Source: an uncultured Collinsella sp.
Lineage (GTDB): Bacteria > Actinomycetota > Coriobacteriia > Coriobacteriales > Coriobacteriaceae
Assembly: GCA_900548255.1 (NCBI GenBank)
Contig: URKH01000049.1
Location: 1 to 15,817, forward strand
Direction of reading: 5' to 3'
Length of the DNA stretch: 15,817 nt
This document shows positions 1-8,597 of this stretch, piece by piece. Both the position numbers and the translations under genes were made by a program. The notes under the pieces were generated by a model. The model worked only from the letters and a program-made list of their open reading frames with translations. It was not told the origin of the DNA and searched no databases. How positions within the stretch are numbered: position 1 is the stretch's first letter; the number at the start of each line of letters is the position of its first letter.

Positions 1-65
1 AGTCATTGGGGACGTTCTTGTTTGACTAGTCGTTTAAGAACGTCCCCAATGACTACCCAACGACT
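1..65. repeat. Left array of 27-bp palindromic modules (REP-like)
   Basis: Two exact 27-bp modules stand head to head. Module 1 (1-27) has arms AGTCATT and TTTGACT around the core GGGGACGTTCTTG. Module 2 (28-54) has arms AGTCGTT and AATGACT around TAAGAACGTCCCC, the reverse orientation of the same core. Together they also form one larger hairpin with perfect 19-bp arms, 1-19 against 36-54. A truncated third module (CCC then AACGACT, 56-65) follows. The same array, with a full third module, recurs at 15592-15672. This resembles REP sequences mobilised by IS200-like REP-associated tyrosine transposases, but that link is inference because no transposase gene is in the window. Array structure is certain; its nature is not. 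Confidence 0.85.
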
Positions 66-102
66 AGTCCGGACCAAGGCAACGCCGATGTTTTGGCAAC
101 GA

Positions 103-213
103 CAGCGAAAACCCGCCAGAGCGAGCAAGGTGCCTTGAAACGAGGCGGCATTGATCTTTTGATCATGCCGCCGAAGTTGAAAGGCAGATTGCCGCTCTGG
201 CGGGTTTGCAGCG
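103..213 (+). ncRNA. Structured RNA-like element, left copy
   Basis: This stretch folds as a long interrupted hairpin. P1 pairs 109-123 with 193-207 (15 bp, perfect). GCAA 125-128 can pair with TTGC 189-192. P2 pairs 131-136 with 181-186. P3 pairs 144-151 with 165-172, then after a bulged T pairs 153-156 with 161-164 around a TTTT loop. Unpaired segments are purine-rich (GAAACGA, GAAGTTGA), which suggests plus-strand RNA if transcribed. CAGCG flanks it on both sides. A second copy at 15698-15807 keeps the fold with compensatory changes. It might instead be a DNA hairpin of a non-autonomous mobile element. The family is not recognised; the Collinsella-1 RNA motif is one candidate to compare. 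Confidence 0.6.
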
Positions 214-219
214 TCAACT

Positions 220-249
220 GGTTACGCGGGCTGGTAAGCCCGCGTAACC
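220..249 (-). terminator. Hairpin downstream of the LCP gene, probable terminator
   Basis: A perfect 13-bp stem pairs 220-232 with 237-249 around the loop GGTA (233-236). It begins on the base directly after the stop codon of the LCP gene, as expected of a 3' end for murA and the LCP gene. No clear U-run follows on the minus strand, and on the plus strand only a weak AT stretch follows. It may therefore act as a bidirectional 3' hairpin rather than a canonical intrinsic terminator. Confidence 0.5.
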
Positions 250-1485
250 CTAATAATTGGCTTCGTAGCCGTTGCCGTCGCCGGTGGGCTCTTCGTAGTA
301 GTCCGAATCGCTCGAATCGCTTGAGTCATCGGAATCGTCAGAGCTGACCGATGAGGTTGCGGTACCGTTTGCGTAATCGTCAGACGTGTTGTTGTTCAGG
401 TCGCCGATCGTAGAGCTGGAACCGTCGGAAAGACCCATGGTGTTGGGACCCTTGGGATCCTTGCCAGCATCGACGCGCTCCATCATTTCCTTGAGCTCGT
501 CCTCGTAGACAAAGACGTAGCTCACACCGTCGATCATGGTGCTGTCGTCGGCGTACGAGGGCAGGTTGGCCGAGTAGATACCGTCGACATCCATACCGCG
601 CATGGCGTTGACCGTAGCCACGATATCCTGAACGCTCATATCGGTTACAAGCATATCGGACAGCGAATTAACCAGGCCAAAGATCTTCGTGGCATCGAAG
701 TTATTGAGAATCTGGTTGGCAAGGGCGCCAAGCACCTGACGCTGGTGGCGCATGCGCGTGTAATCGCCGTCGGCATAGGTGTAGCGGCAGCGGGCATAGG
801 TAAGGGCGGTGGCACCGTCCATATGCTGCTGGCCAGCGGTAATCTTAATATCCAGGTGCTCGGGGTCGTCAACATCATCGGTTGCGTTAATGTCGATACC
901 GCCAACCGAATCAATCAGCGCCTGCATACCGTCGAAGCTAACCTCGGCATAGTGGGAAATCTGAACACCGCACAGCTCGTTGACCGCCTCGACCATGGCC
1001 TCGGCGCCGCCAACGGTATGGCAGGCGTTGATCTTCATGGTCTCGCCCTTGTACTCGACCTTGGTGTCGCGCGGAACGGAAATGAGCGTCGCCTGCTTTT
1101 GCGTGGGGTCGATGCGTGCCAGGATAATCGAGTCGGCACGATACGTATCCTCGCCCGGACGGCCGTCGGTGCCAAGAAGCAGCACGTAGAACGGATCCTT
1201 TGCCTCATCGGTGTCAACCAGAACCCGACGCAGATTGTCAGTAATGACATTAGAATCGCCGAGCTTGCCCATAATGGTGGCAAACCACAGGCCGGCAGCG
1301 GTAGTGGCACTCAGCAGCACGCCAAGCACGACAATGAGCGCGACGTGACGAATCGTGTGGCTACGGCGGCGTTGACGAGCGCGCTCGGAATAGCGAGCCA
1401 CGTTATCGCGACTGTAGATCTTGGCCTGCGCACCAGTTGAGGGTCTTCGGGTGGTGGTATCCGCGAGGGGCTTTTTATTAAACAT
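250..1485 (-). CDS. LytR-CpsA-Psr (LCP) family cell-wall polymer ligase
   Basis: LCP proteins transfer undecaprenyl-linked polymers onto peptidoglycan at the outer face of the membrane. The 411-residue product has a basic cytoplasmic N-terminus (about 1-46), one membrane segment (about 47-71), and an extracellular LCP domain (about 98-265). Hallmarks visible are LLLGTDGR (D107, R109), YRADSI (R116, D118), SVPRD (R139, D140) and an arginine-rich DYTRMRHQRQ (241-250). The C-terminus (about 355-411) is a low-complexity tail rich in Ser and Asp. I place the start at the ATG at 1485; a TTG two codons upstream has no room for a ribosome-binding site. It begins 12 bp after murA, so the two are probably co-transcribed. 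The polymer substrate cannot be told from sequence. Confidence 0.92.
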   Translation of the reverse strand: MFNKKPLADTTTRRPSTGAQAKIYSRDNVARYSERARQRRRSHTIRHVALIVVLGVLLSATTAAGLWFATIMGKLGDSNVITDNLRRVLVDTDEAKDPFYVLLLGTDGRPGEDTYRADSIILARIDPTQKQATLISVPRDTKVEYKGETMKINACHTVGGAEAMVEAVNELCGVQISHYAEVSFDGMQALIDSVGGIDINATDDVDDPEHLDIKITAGQQHMDGATALTYARCRYTYADGDYTRMRHQRQVLGALANQILNNFDATKIFGLVNSLSDMLVTDMSVQDIVATVNAMRGMDVDGIYSANLPSYADDSTMIDGVSYVFVYEDELKEMMERVDAGKDPKGPNTMGLSDGSSSTIGDLNNNTSDDYANGTATSSVSSDDSDDSSDSSDSDYYEEPTGDGNGYEANY

Positions 1486-1497
1486 AGGCAACCTGTA

Positions 1498-2781
1498 TTA
1501 GTAGATGACGGGATCGGGGACGGTAGCATGCTCGACATGCGCGCCGAGCGCCTGCAGCTTTTCGACAAACTGCTCGTAGCCGCGCTTGATGTGATGGATA
1601 GCCGAAACCTCGGTCGTCCCGTCGGCGATCAAGCCCGCTACGACGAGGGCCGCTCCGCCGCGCAAATCGGGCGAGGTAACCTGTGCACCCGAGAAGCCCT
1701 TGACGCCATGAATCATGGCATGATGGCTCTCGATACGAATGTCGGCACCCATGCGCACCAGCTCAGAGGCAAACATAAAGCGATTCTCGAAGATGTTCTC
1801 GGTAATAACGGAACTGCCGTCGGCAAGGGCGGAGAGCACCATAATCTGCGCCTGCATGTCGGTCGGGAAACCGGGGAACGGAAGCGTCTGGATGTCGACC
1901 GGCTTGATACGCTCGGCACGGTTCACATGGACGCCATCCTCGACGCGCTCGCAGTCGATACCCATGAGCTCCATCTTCTTGAGCACCATGCCCAAGTGAA
2001 TGGGGCAAAAGCCCGTGACATCGACACCGCGATCGTCTGCCATCAGCGCGCCGGCAACGATAAAGGTACCCGCCTCGATGCGGTCGCCCACCACGCGATG
2101 GGTAACGGGATGCAGCTCTTCCACGCCCTCGATGGTCACGACAGGCGTACCCGCGCCAACAATCTTGGCACCCATCTCGTTGAGCATGTTGGCGAGATCG
2201 ACGATCTCGGGCTCGCGTGCGGCATTGTCGATAACCGTGGTACCCTGCGCGCGCACGGATGCCATGATGAGGTTCTCGGTTGCACCGACGCTGGCAAACT
2301 CGAGCGTGACGGTGGTACCGCGCAGGCCCTGAGGCGCATTGGCGTTGATATAGCCGTGGGCGGTATCGAACTCAACGCCCAAGGCCTCAAGACCCAAGAT
2401 ATGCATATCGATCTTGCGAGCGCCCAGGTTGCAGCCGCCGGGCATGGCGATCTTGGCGCGATGGAAACGGCCCAGCAGTGGTCCCATCACGGCAGTGGAA
2501 GCACGCATCTTGGCAACGAGCTCGTAGGGCGCCTCCCAAGAATCGACCTGGGAGGTATCGATCTCGAGCGTGTGCTCGTCGAGAACATCGATCGTGGCGC
2601 CCATACCCTTGAGCACCTTGCCCATCACGTGGACATCGGAAATATCAGGCACGTTCTGCAGCGTCGTCTTGCCCGGCGCCAGAAGCGTTGCCGCCATGAG
2701 TTTGAGCGCGGAGTTCTTGGCGCCCGAAACAGGCACGGAACCTCCGATGGCGTGGCCACCCTCAACGCGGATAATATCCAA
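1498..2781 (-). CDS. murA: UDP-N-acetylglucosamine 1-carboxyvinyltransferase (MurA)
   Basis: MurA transfers enolpyruvate from phosphoenolpyruvate to UDP-GlcNAc, the first committed cytoplasmic step of peptidoglycan synthesis. The 427-residue protein has the family's usual length. It shows the substrate-binding lysine in SGAKNSAL (K22) and the catalytic cysteine in MPGGCNLGAR (C117), matching E. coli C115; this cysteine is the residue alkylated by fosfomycin. The start is a TTG at 2781. The first residues MDIIRVEGG align with the E. coli N-terminus, and AAAGGG lies 7 bases upstream. A terminator-like hairpin ends about 20 bases before this start, leaving no room for a private promoter in between. 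The LCP gene follows after 12 bp. Confidence 0.96.
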   Translation of the reverse strand: MDIIRVEGGHAIGGSVPVSGAKNSALKLMAATLLAPGKTTLQNVPDISDVHVMGKVLKGMGATIDVLDEHTLEIDTSQVDSWEAPYELVAKMRASTAVMGPLLGRFHRAKIAMPGGCNLGARKIDMHILGLEALGVEFDTAHGYINANAPQGLRGTTVTLEFASVGATENLIMASVRAQGTTVIDNAAREPEIVDLANMLNEMGAKIVGAGTPVVTIEGVEELHPVTHRVVGDRIEAGTFIVAGALMADDRGVDVTGFCPIHLGMVLKKMELMGIDCERVEDGVHVNRAERIKPVDIQTLPFPGFPTDMQAQIMVLSALADGSSVITENIFENRFMFASELVRMGADIRIESHHAMIHGVKGFSGAQVTSPDLRGGAALVVAGLIADGTTEVSAIHHIKRGYEQFVEKLQALGAHVEHATVPDPVIY

Positions 2782-2794
2782 GGTCTACCCTTTC

Positions 2795-2833
2795 AAAAAG
2801 CATGCCCGGGGTGGCTGGGCCATCCCGGGCATG
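2795..2833 (-). terminator. Intrinsic terminator or attenuator between atpC and murA
   Basis: The stem pairs 2801-2810 with 2824-2833 (10 bp, perfect, CATGCCCGGG against CCCGGGCATG), with a 13-nt loop. Read on the minus strand it is followed by C and then TTTTT (2795-2799). This is a good intrinsic terminator for the ATP synthase operon, 36 bp past the atpC stop. The T-run is directly followed by the murA ribosome-binding site. Confidence 0.8.
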
Positions 2834-2869
2834 ATGTGTTCGCAAATGGTCGAACGCTAAAACGTTTGA

Positions 2870-3262
2870 CTATTGGGCAAGCTTGAGCTTACACCATGCG
2901 ATTTCATTATAGAGGTAGGCGCGGCGTGCATCATCCTCCGACAAATTACCCAGCTTCTCTTCAAAACCTTGAATATCAGCTTTAAGCTTGTCGGCATCGA
3001 CGGTCGCCAAATCGCAAGCGCGCTCGGCGAGAACGGTCACGACATCGTCCGCAACCTGGGCATAGCCGCCGGCCACGGCAAACGTGTGGTCGACAGTGCC
3101 CATGGCCTTATCGGAAACGCGAACGTAACCGCGGTCGATCGTGCAGATCTCGCTGGAGTGAGCAGGCAGAACGCCAAACTCGCCATCCGTGGACGGAATC
3201 GACACAAACGCAGCGTCGCCCTCATAGGCGCAGCTCACGGGGCACACGATGCGGATACGCAT
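2870..3262 (-). CDS. atpC: F1Fo ATP synthase epsilon subunit
   Basis: Epsilon is part of the central rotor stalk, links gamma to the c ring, and can inhibit ATP hydrolysis. The 130-residue protein has the N-terminal beta-sandwich (about 1-83) with the conserved FGVLPAHSS-type loop (29-37) and the AVAGGYAQV strand (62-70). A short alpha-helical hairpin follows (about 88-128). The C-terminal region contains SEDDARRAYLYNEIAW, resembling the usual A-rich helical pair. The ATG is 3 bp after the atpD stop, so it is translationally coupled. It is the last gene of the atp operon, and a hairpin with a T-run follows. Confidence 0.95.
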   Translation of the reverse strand: MRIRIVCPVSCAYEGDAAFVSIPSTDGEFGVLPAHSSEICTIDRGYVRVSDKAMGTVDHTFAVAGGYAQVADDVVTVLAERACDLATVDADKLKADIQGFEEKLGNLSEDDARRAYLYNEIAWCKLKLAQ

Positions 3263-3265
3263 AAC

Positions 3266-4719
<1,454 letters not shown>

Positions 4720-4720
<1 letters not shown>

Positions 4721-5628
4721 TACTGTTCCTCCAATGCTGAGGCTCCGCCGACGATCTCGTTGATCTCGGTCGTGATCGAAGCCTGGCGCACGCGACTATA
4801 CGTGCGGGTAAGGGTCGAGATGATCGCGGTGGCGTTTTCCGTCGCGGAGTGCATGGCCTTGCGGCGTGCACCCTGCTCGGCAGCCGCCGAATCGATCAGG
4901 GCCTGGTAGATGACCGTCAGGATATAAGACGGCACAAGCTTGCCGAGAACATGCTCGGGAGAGGGCACGAACTCGAACGTGGACGAGATGCGCTTAGGGG
5001 CGTCGGTCTCGTTCTTACGCGGACCGTGGGCCATAGCGATCATCTCGGGGTCGAGCGGCAACAGATGCTCGACGCGAAGCTCCTGATCCACGCGGTTCTT
5101 GGCGTGGTGGTAGACAAGCTCGACACGGTCAAGCTCACCGGCACGATACGCATCGCAGATATGAGAGGAAATCATGCGGGCCTGATTGAAATCGGGCTCA
5201 GAGGAGTTGCCCTCAAAGTGCATGACAACGTTTGCGCGGTCACGGAAATACGTGACCGGCTTACGCCCGCACGCGATGATCTCGCACTCGATGCCGTCGT
5301 TCGCCCAAGAAGCGGCGAGCTTTTCGGCCGTGCGCTCCACCGTCGTATTGAAACCGCCGGCAAGGCCGCGGTCCGAGGCAATAACGACAATCAGGCCATG
5401 CTTGACGCTCTCATGCTTCTGCAGCATGGGATCGGTGCCCGAACAGGAGGCGTCGCCGGCGACCGTCAACATGACGTCGGTCAGCGCCTCCTTATAGGGC
5501 TCGGCCTGCTTGGAGCGATCGAGGGCACGACGGATCTTGGCCGTAGAGACCATCTCCATCGTGCGCGTGATCTGCTTGGTCGTGGTAACCGAGGAGATTC
5601 GCTTCTTAATGTCGCGAAGGTTGGCCAT
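4720..5628 (-). CDS. atpG: F1Fo ATP synthase gamma subunit
   Basis: Gamma is the rotating shaft inside the alpha3-beta3 ring. The 302-residue protein begins with the signature helix MANLRDIKKRISSVTTTKQI, followed by TRTMEMVSTAKIRRA. It ends with the conserved C-terminal helix around ARRKAMHSATENA and INEIVGGASAL (about 260-300). The central Rossmann-like part contains SDRGLAGGFNT (85-95). It starts 5 bp after the atpA stop, and GAGGAG sits just upstream, overlapping the end of atpA. Its stop overlaps the atpD start by one base. No anomalies are seen. Confidence 0.97.
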
Positions 5629-5633
5629 GGGGC

Positions 5634-7232
5634 TTAGTTCTCCTCTGATCCAGAAACATCCGAATGGTGCTTGGCCATGAACTGCTGCTTGAAGTCGCCG
5701 ATGACGCGCAAGAGCTCAGCCTTGGTGTCATCATCGATCTTCTTGGCGCGAACCTTGTCGAGCAGCGAGCCAAAGCCATTGTCCATGTACTCGATGAGCT
5801 CGGCACGGAAGGGCAGCACGTCGGCGATCTCCAGGTCATCCAGGAAGCCCTCGTTGCCAGCGAACAGCGTAACGATCTGCTCGCCAACCTCAAACGGCTT
5901 GTAACGCGGCTGCTTCAGGAGCTCGGTCATGCGAGCACCATGGGTCAGCTGCTTCTGAGTAGCCTCGTCGAGGTCGGAGCCGAACTGCGTAAAGCCAGCG
6001 AGCTCCTGGTACGAAGCGAGGTCCAGACGGAGGTTGCCGGCGACCTGCTTCATGGCCTTGGTCTGCGCATCGCCACCGACGCGGGACACGGAGATGCCCA
6101 CGTCGACTGCCGGGCGCTGACCCTGGAAGAAGAGCTCGGACTGCAGGTAGATCTGACCATCGGTAATGGAAATAACGTTGGTCGGAATGTAGGCCGAGAC
6201 GTCGCCGTCCTGGGTCTCGATGATCGGCAGTGCCGTCATGGAGCCGTAACCGTTCTTCTTGGACATCTTGACGGCACGCTCGAGCAGACGAGAGTGCAGG
6301 TAGAAGATGTCGCCAGGATAGGCCTCGCGTCCGGGCGGACGATGCAGCGTCAGCGACATCTGACGGTAGGCCACAGCCTGCTTGGACAGGTCGTCGTAGA
6401 TGACGAGCACGTGGCCGCCGGGGTTGGTCTCGCTGGCGGGCTTGCCGTCCTCGCCGTTGTACATGAAGAACTCGCCGATAGCGGCACCGGCCATAGGCGC
6501 GATGTACTGCATAGGGGCGGAATCGGCAGCGGTGGCCGAAACGATGATGGTGTAGTCGAGCGCACCGTGCTGAGCGAGGGTCTCGCGGATGTTGGCAACC
6601 GTGGAGGCCTTCTGGCCGATGGCGACATAGATGCAGACCATGCCCTTGCCGCGCTGGTTGAGGATAGCGTCGATGGCGATGGCGGTCTTACCGGTCTTAC
6701 GGTCGCCGATGATGAGCTCACGCTGACCGCGGCCGATAGGCACCATGGAGTCGATGGCCAGCAGGCCGGTCTGAACCGGCTCGCACACCGGGGTACGGTC
6801 GATGACACCGGGGGCCTTGAACTCGATGGGGCGACGGTGCGTGGCGACGATGTCACCCAAACCGTCGATAGGCTGGCCGAGCGGATTGACGACGCGGCCG
6901 AGCATGGCGCGGCTCACAGGGATATCCATAATGCGGCCAGTGGTGCGGCACTCGTCGCCTTCCTTGATGGCGTCGACGGCACCGAACAGAACGGCGCCGA
7001 CCTCGTCACGGTCAAGGTTCTGGGCAAGGCCGAAGACGGTCTCACCGGTATCGGAGCTCTTGAACTCCAGAAGCTCGCCTGCCATGGCGCTCTTGAGGCC
7101 GGAGACGCGCGCGATGCCGTCGCCTACCTCGTCGACCGTTGAAACCTCATGCGTATCGACCGTCGCGGAGAGGCTCGTGAGCTGCTCCTGCAGTTTCTTG
7201 GCGATATCCTGGGCATTGAGGGTTTCGGACAT
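5634..7232 (-). CDS. atpA: F1Fo ATP synthase alpha subunit
   Basis: Alpha forms the non-catalytic sites of the F1 hexamer and contributes the arginine finger to the beta active site. The 532-residue protein shows the P-loop GDRKTGKTA (176-184), VAIGQKAS, the Walker B strand HVLVIYDDLSK, and the arginine-finger segment SVSRVGGDAQ. A slightly extended acidic and serine-rich C-terminus (DVSGSEEN) ends it. A strong GGAGGTGA precedes the ATG by about 7 bases. The start overlaps the atpH stop by one base (TAATG). This is a textbook atpA. Confidence 0.98.
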   Translation of the reverse strand: MSETLNAQDIAKKLQEQLTSLSATVDTHEVSTVDEVGDGIARVSGLKSAMAGELLEFKSSDTGETVFGLAQNLDRDEVGAVLFGAVDAIKEGDECRTTGRIMDIPVSRAMLGRVVNPLGQPIDGLGDIVATHRRPIEFKAPGVIDRTPVCEPVQTGLLAIDSMVPIGRGQRELIIGDRKTGKTAIAIDAILNQRGKGMVCIYVAIGQKASTVANIRETLAQHGALDYTIIVSATAADSAPMQYIAPMAGAAIGEFFMYNGEDGKPASETNPGGHVLVIYDDLSKQAVAYRQMSLTLHRPPGREAYPGDIFYLHSRLLERAVKMSKKNGYGSMTALPIIETQDGDVSAYIPTNVISITDGQIYLQSELFFQGQRPAVDVGISVSRVGGDAQTKAMKQVAGNLRLDLASYQELAGFTQFGSDLDEATQKQLTHGARMTELLKQPRYKPFEVGEQIVTLFAGNEGFLDDLEIADVLPFRAELIEYMDNGFGSLLDKVRAKKIDDDTKAELLRVIGDFKQQFMAKHHSDVSGSEEN

Positions 7233-7708
7233 TAGGCTTCACCTCCGTACGAATTAGCAGAGTTTGCGAGGGTCTCCTGCGCGATGCGCAGCTGCGTCTT
7301 GACGGAAATGTCACGACGCTCGCCGCGGGCTTCGAGCACCAGGCCGCCCACGATAGACGGGTCGACCTGCTCGATAAGGAATACCTTGCGGCCGAAGTCC
7401 TGCTCGCATTTCTTAGTGATGGTTTGACGCAGCTCGTCGTCGAGCGGGATCGCCGTGGTGACGGTCACGCCCACTACATCCTCGTCTTCCTCGGCAACAT
7501 ACTTAAAGGCAGCTGCCACCTTGGGAAGAAGGTCGAGCTGGTCGCGCTTGGACATGGTGTCGAGCACGGCGATGATCTCGGGGCTGGCGCTAGCCAGGCG
7601 CTCGATCATCTCGAGGTCCTCGAACACATGGTTCTCGGCCTTGGCGGCTTCCAGAAGGGAGCGCGCGTAGGTCTCGAGCACCTTGTCCTGATAGCGGCTA
7701 GTCGGCAT
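7232..7708 (-). CDS. atpH: F1Fo ATP synthase delta subunit (OSCP)
   Basis: Delta sits on top of F1 and joins it to the b-subunit stator. The 158-residue protein is somewhat short for the family (usually about 175-185). It has the N-terminal helical domain with YARSLLEAA (14-22), as in other OSCP/delta proteins. The C-terminal part carries DPSIVGGLVLEARGERRDISVKTQL-like sequence, where IVGG and the D-S-V-K segment are typical. The gene overlaps the end of atpF by 11 bp and abuts atpA. Identification rests both on these motifs and on the fixed operon position between F and A. Confidence 0.94.
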   Translation of the reverse strand: MPTSRYQDKVLETYARSLLEAAKAENHVFEDLEMIERLASASPEIIAVLDTMSKRDQLDLLPKVAAAFKYVAEEDEDVVGVTVTTAIPLDDELRQTITKKCEQDFGRKVFLIEQVDPSIVGGLVLEARGERRDISVKTQLRIAQETLANSANSYGGEA

Positions 7709-8300
7709 TCAGGCTACCTGCTTCCTGGATGTAGCGCTCGATGAGCTTCTTCTGCTCGGCCTCGTCGTCGAGTGCCTCGCCCACGATCTTGGTGGCGACG
7801 GCAACGGACAGGTCGGCGATGGAACTCGCGGCACCGGCGTAGATGGACTTGCGCTCGTCCTCGACGGTCGTGTGGGCCTTGGCGATGATCTCCTCGGCCT
7901 CCTTGTGAGCAGCCTCGATGATACGGGCGCGCTCGGACTCGGCGTCCTTACGGGCCTCGAGAACGATGTCGGCAGCCTGACGACGGGCGTCGGTGACGAT
8001 CGAGTCGGACTCAGCGCGCTTGGCGATAGCCTCCTGCTTGGTCTTCTCGGCCTCGTCGAGGCTCTCCTCGATCTTCTTGCCGCGCTCCTCCATGGTTTTC
8101 ATGATGCCCGGCAGGGCGACCTTGGCCAGCACGATCCAGATAATCAGGAAGGCGATAAGCGCCGGGATGAACTCCGCCATCTTAGGGATGAGGATGTCCG
8201 CACCGGCAGCGCCGTCCTCGGCGAACGCGGAAACCGGCATGAGCAGCGCGGCCGCGGACGCGGAGAGTGCGATCGCGCTCTTCTGGGATGAAAGATTCAT
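7698..8300 (-). CDS. atpF: F1Fo ATP synthase b subunit with a signal-peptide-like N-terminus
   Basis: Subunit b is the membrane-anchored peripheral stalk. The 200-residue product has one main membrane helix (about 43-62, IPALIAFLIIWIVLAKVALP) and then a long charged coiled coil (about 68-165) rich in E, K, A and R. Unusually, residues 1-27 resemble a cleavable signal peptide: a basic start, the hydrophobic stretch AIALSASAAALLMPVS, and an AFA site before E28-D29. GGAG lies about 9 bases before this ATG, whereas the next methionine before the membrane helix has no such site, so the long form is preferred. Start is 15 bp after the atpE stop. Confidence 0.94.
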   Translation of the reverse strand: MNLSSQKSAIALSASAAALLMPVSAFAEDGAAGADILIPKMAEFIPALIAFLIIWIVLAKVALPGIMKTMEERGKKIEESLDEAEKTKQEAIAKRAESDSIVTDARRQAADIVLEARKDAESERARIIEAAHKEAEEIIAKAHTTVEDERKSIYAGAASSIADLSVAVATKIVGEALDDEAEQKKLIERYIQEAGSLNAD

Positions 8301-8315
8301 ACTTGACGCTCCGTG

Positions 8316-8510
8316 CTATTTAACGATCAGCGCGACAACGAAGCCGATCAGAGCCAGAGCCTCGCCGAAGGCGGAGCCCATAATGAAGACGGTGAACACG
8401 CGGCCCTGGACCTCAGGCTGACGGGCCATAGCACCCGTAGCACCCAGAGCAGACAGGCCGATAGCAAGACCAGCGCCGATAACACCGAGACCGTAACCGA
8501 TAACTCCCAC
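8316..8510 (-). CDS. atpE: F1Fo ATP synthase c subunit (proteolipid), unusually short
   Basis: Subunit c forms the ion-carrying rotor ring. The 64-residue protein is two membrane helices joined by the conserved polar loop ARQPE (29-33). The ion-binding carboxylate is E50 in GSAFGEALALIG. The Na+ signature is missing: no Gln in helix 1 and no Ser/Thr after E50, so proton coupling is expected. The start is a GTG with a strong AAGGAGG 4 bases upstream. An in-frame TAA lies nine codons upstream with no start codon between, so no longer N-terminus is possible. Aligned ungapped on the RQP loop, it lacks about 11 residues at the N-terminus relative to E. coli c. Confidence 0.96.
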   Translation of the reverse strand: MGVIGYGLGVIGAGLAIGLSALGATGAMARQPEVQGRVFTVFIMGSAFGEALALIGFVVALIVK

Positions 8511-8514
8511 GATT

Positions 8515-8521
8515 CCTCCTT
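8515..8521 (-). promoter_or_regulatory. Strong ribosome-binding site of atpE
   Basis: AAGGAGG on the minus strand ends 4 bases before the GTG start of atpE. It fixes the short 64-residue c subunit as the real product, and fits the need for about ten c copies per complex. Confidence 0.75.
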
Positions 8522-8561
8522 TGTCGTGCGTGTCTTATTTCACGCAGGATAACCTTTTTAT

Positions 8562-8597
8562 AACTGCCGGGCTCCATGGGTACGGGCACCGGCGGTT
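8562..8597 (-). promoter_or_regulatory. Stable hairpin in the atpB-atpE gap
   Basis: AACTGCCGG (8562-8570) pairs with CCGGCGGTT (8589-8597) with one wobble or mismatch, and GCTC (8571-8574) can pair with GGGC (8584-8587). No T-run follows on the minus strand, so it is not a classical terminator. This 124-bp gap is by far the longest inside the operon. A role in mRNA processing or stability that favours atpE is inference. Confidence 0.45.

Noticed and set aside
103..213. Integron attC-like recombination site
   Set aside because: The long imperfect hairpin recalls attC, but the 3' core GTTTGCA does not fit GTTRRRY, the 5' core does not fit RYYYAAC, and no integrase or cassette is present.
93..347. 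84-codon open frame on the plus strand at the left edge
   Set aside because: It runs through the structured element and terminator hairpin into the 3' end of the LCP gene. The product is Arg/Ser-rich with no motif.
1528..2886. 452-codon open frame on the plus strand opposite murA
   Set aside because: Antisense shadow of murA with His/Gly/Leu-rich, non-protein-like composition.
5664..7142. 492-codon open frame on the plus strand opposite atpA
   Set aside because: Antisense shadow of a gene whose P-loop and arginine finger are clear on the minus strand.
8316..8510. Sodium-dependent ATP synthase
   Set aside because: The c subunit lacks the helix-1 glutamine and the Ser/Thr next to the key glutamate that mark Na+-binding rings.
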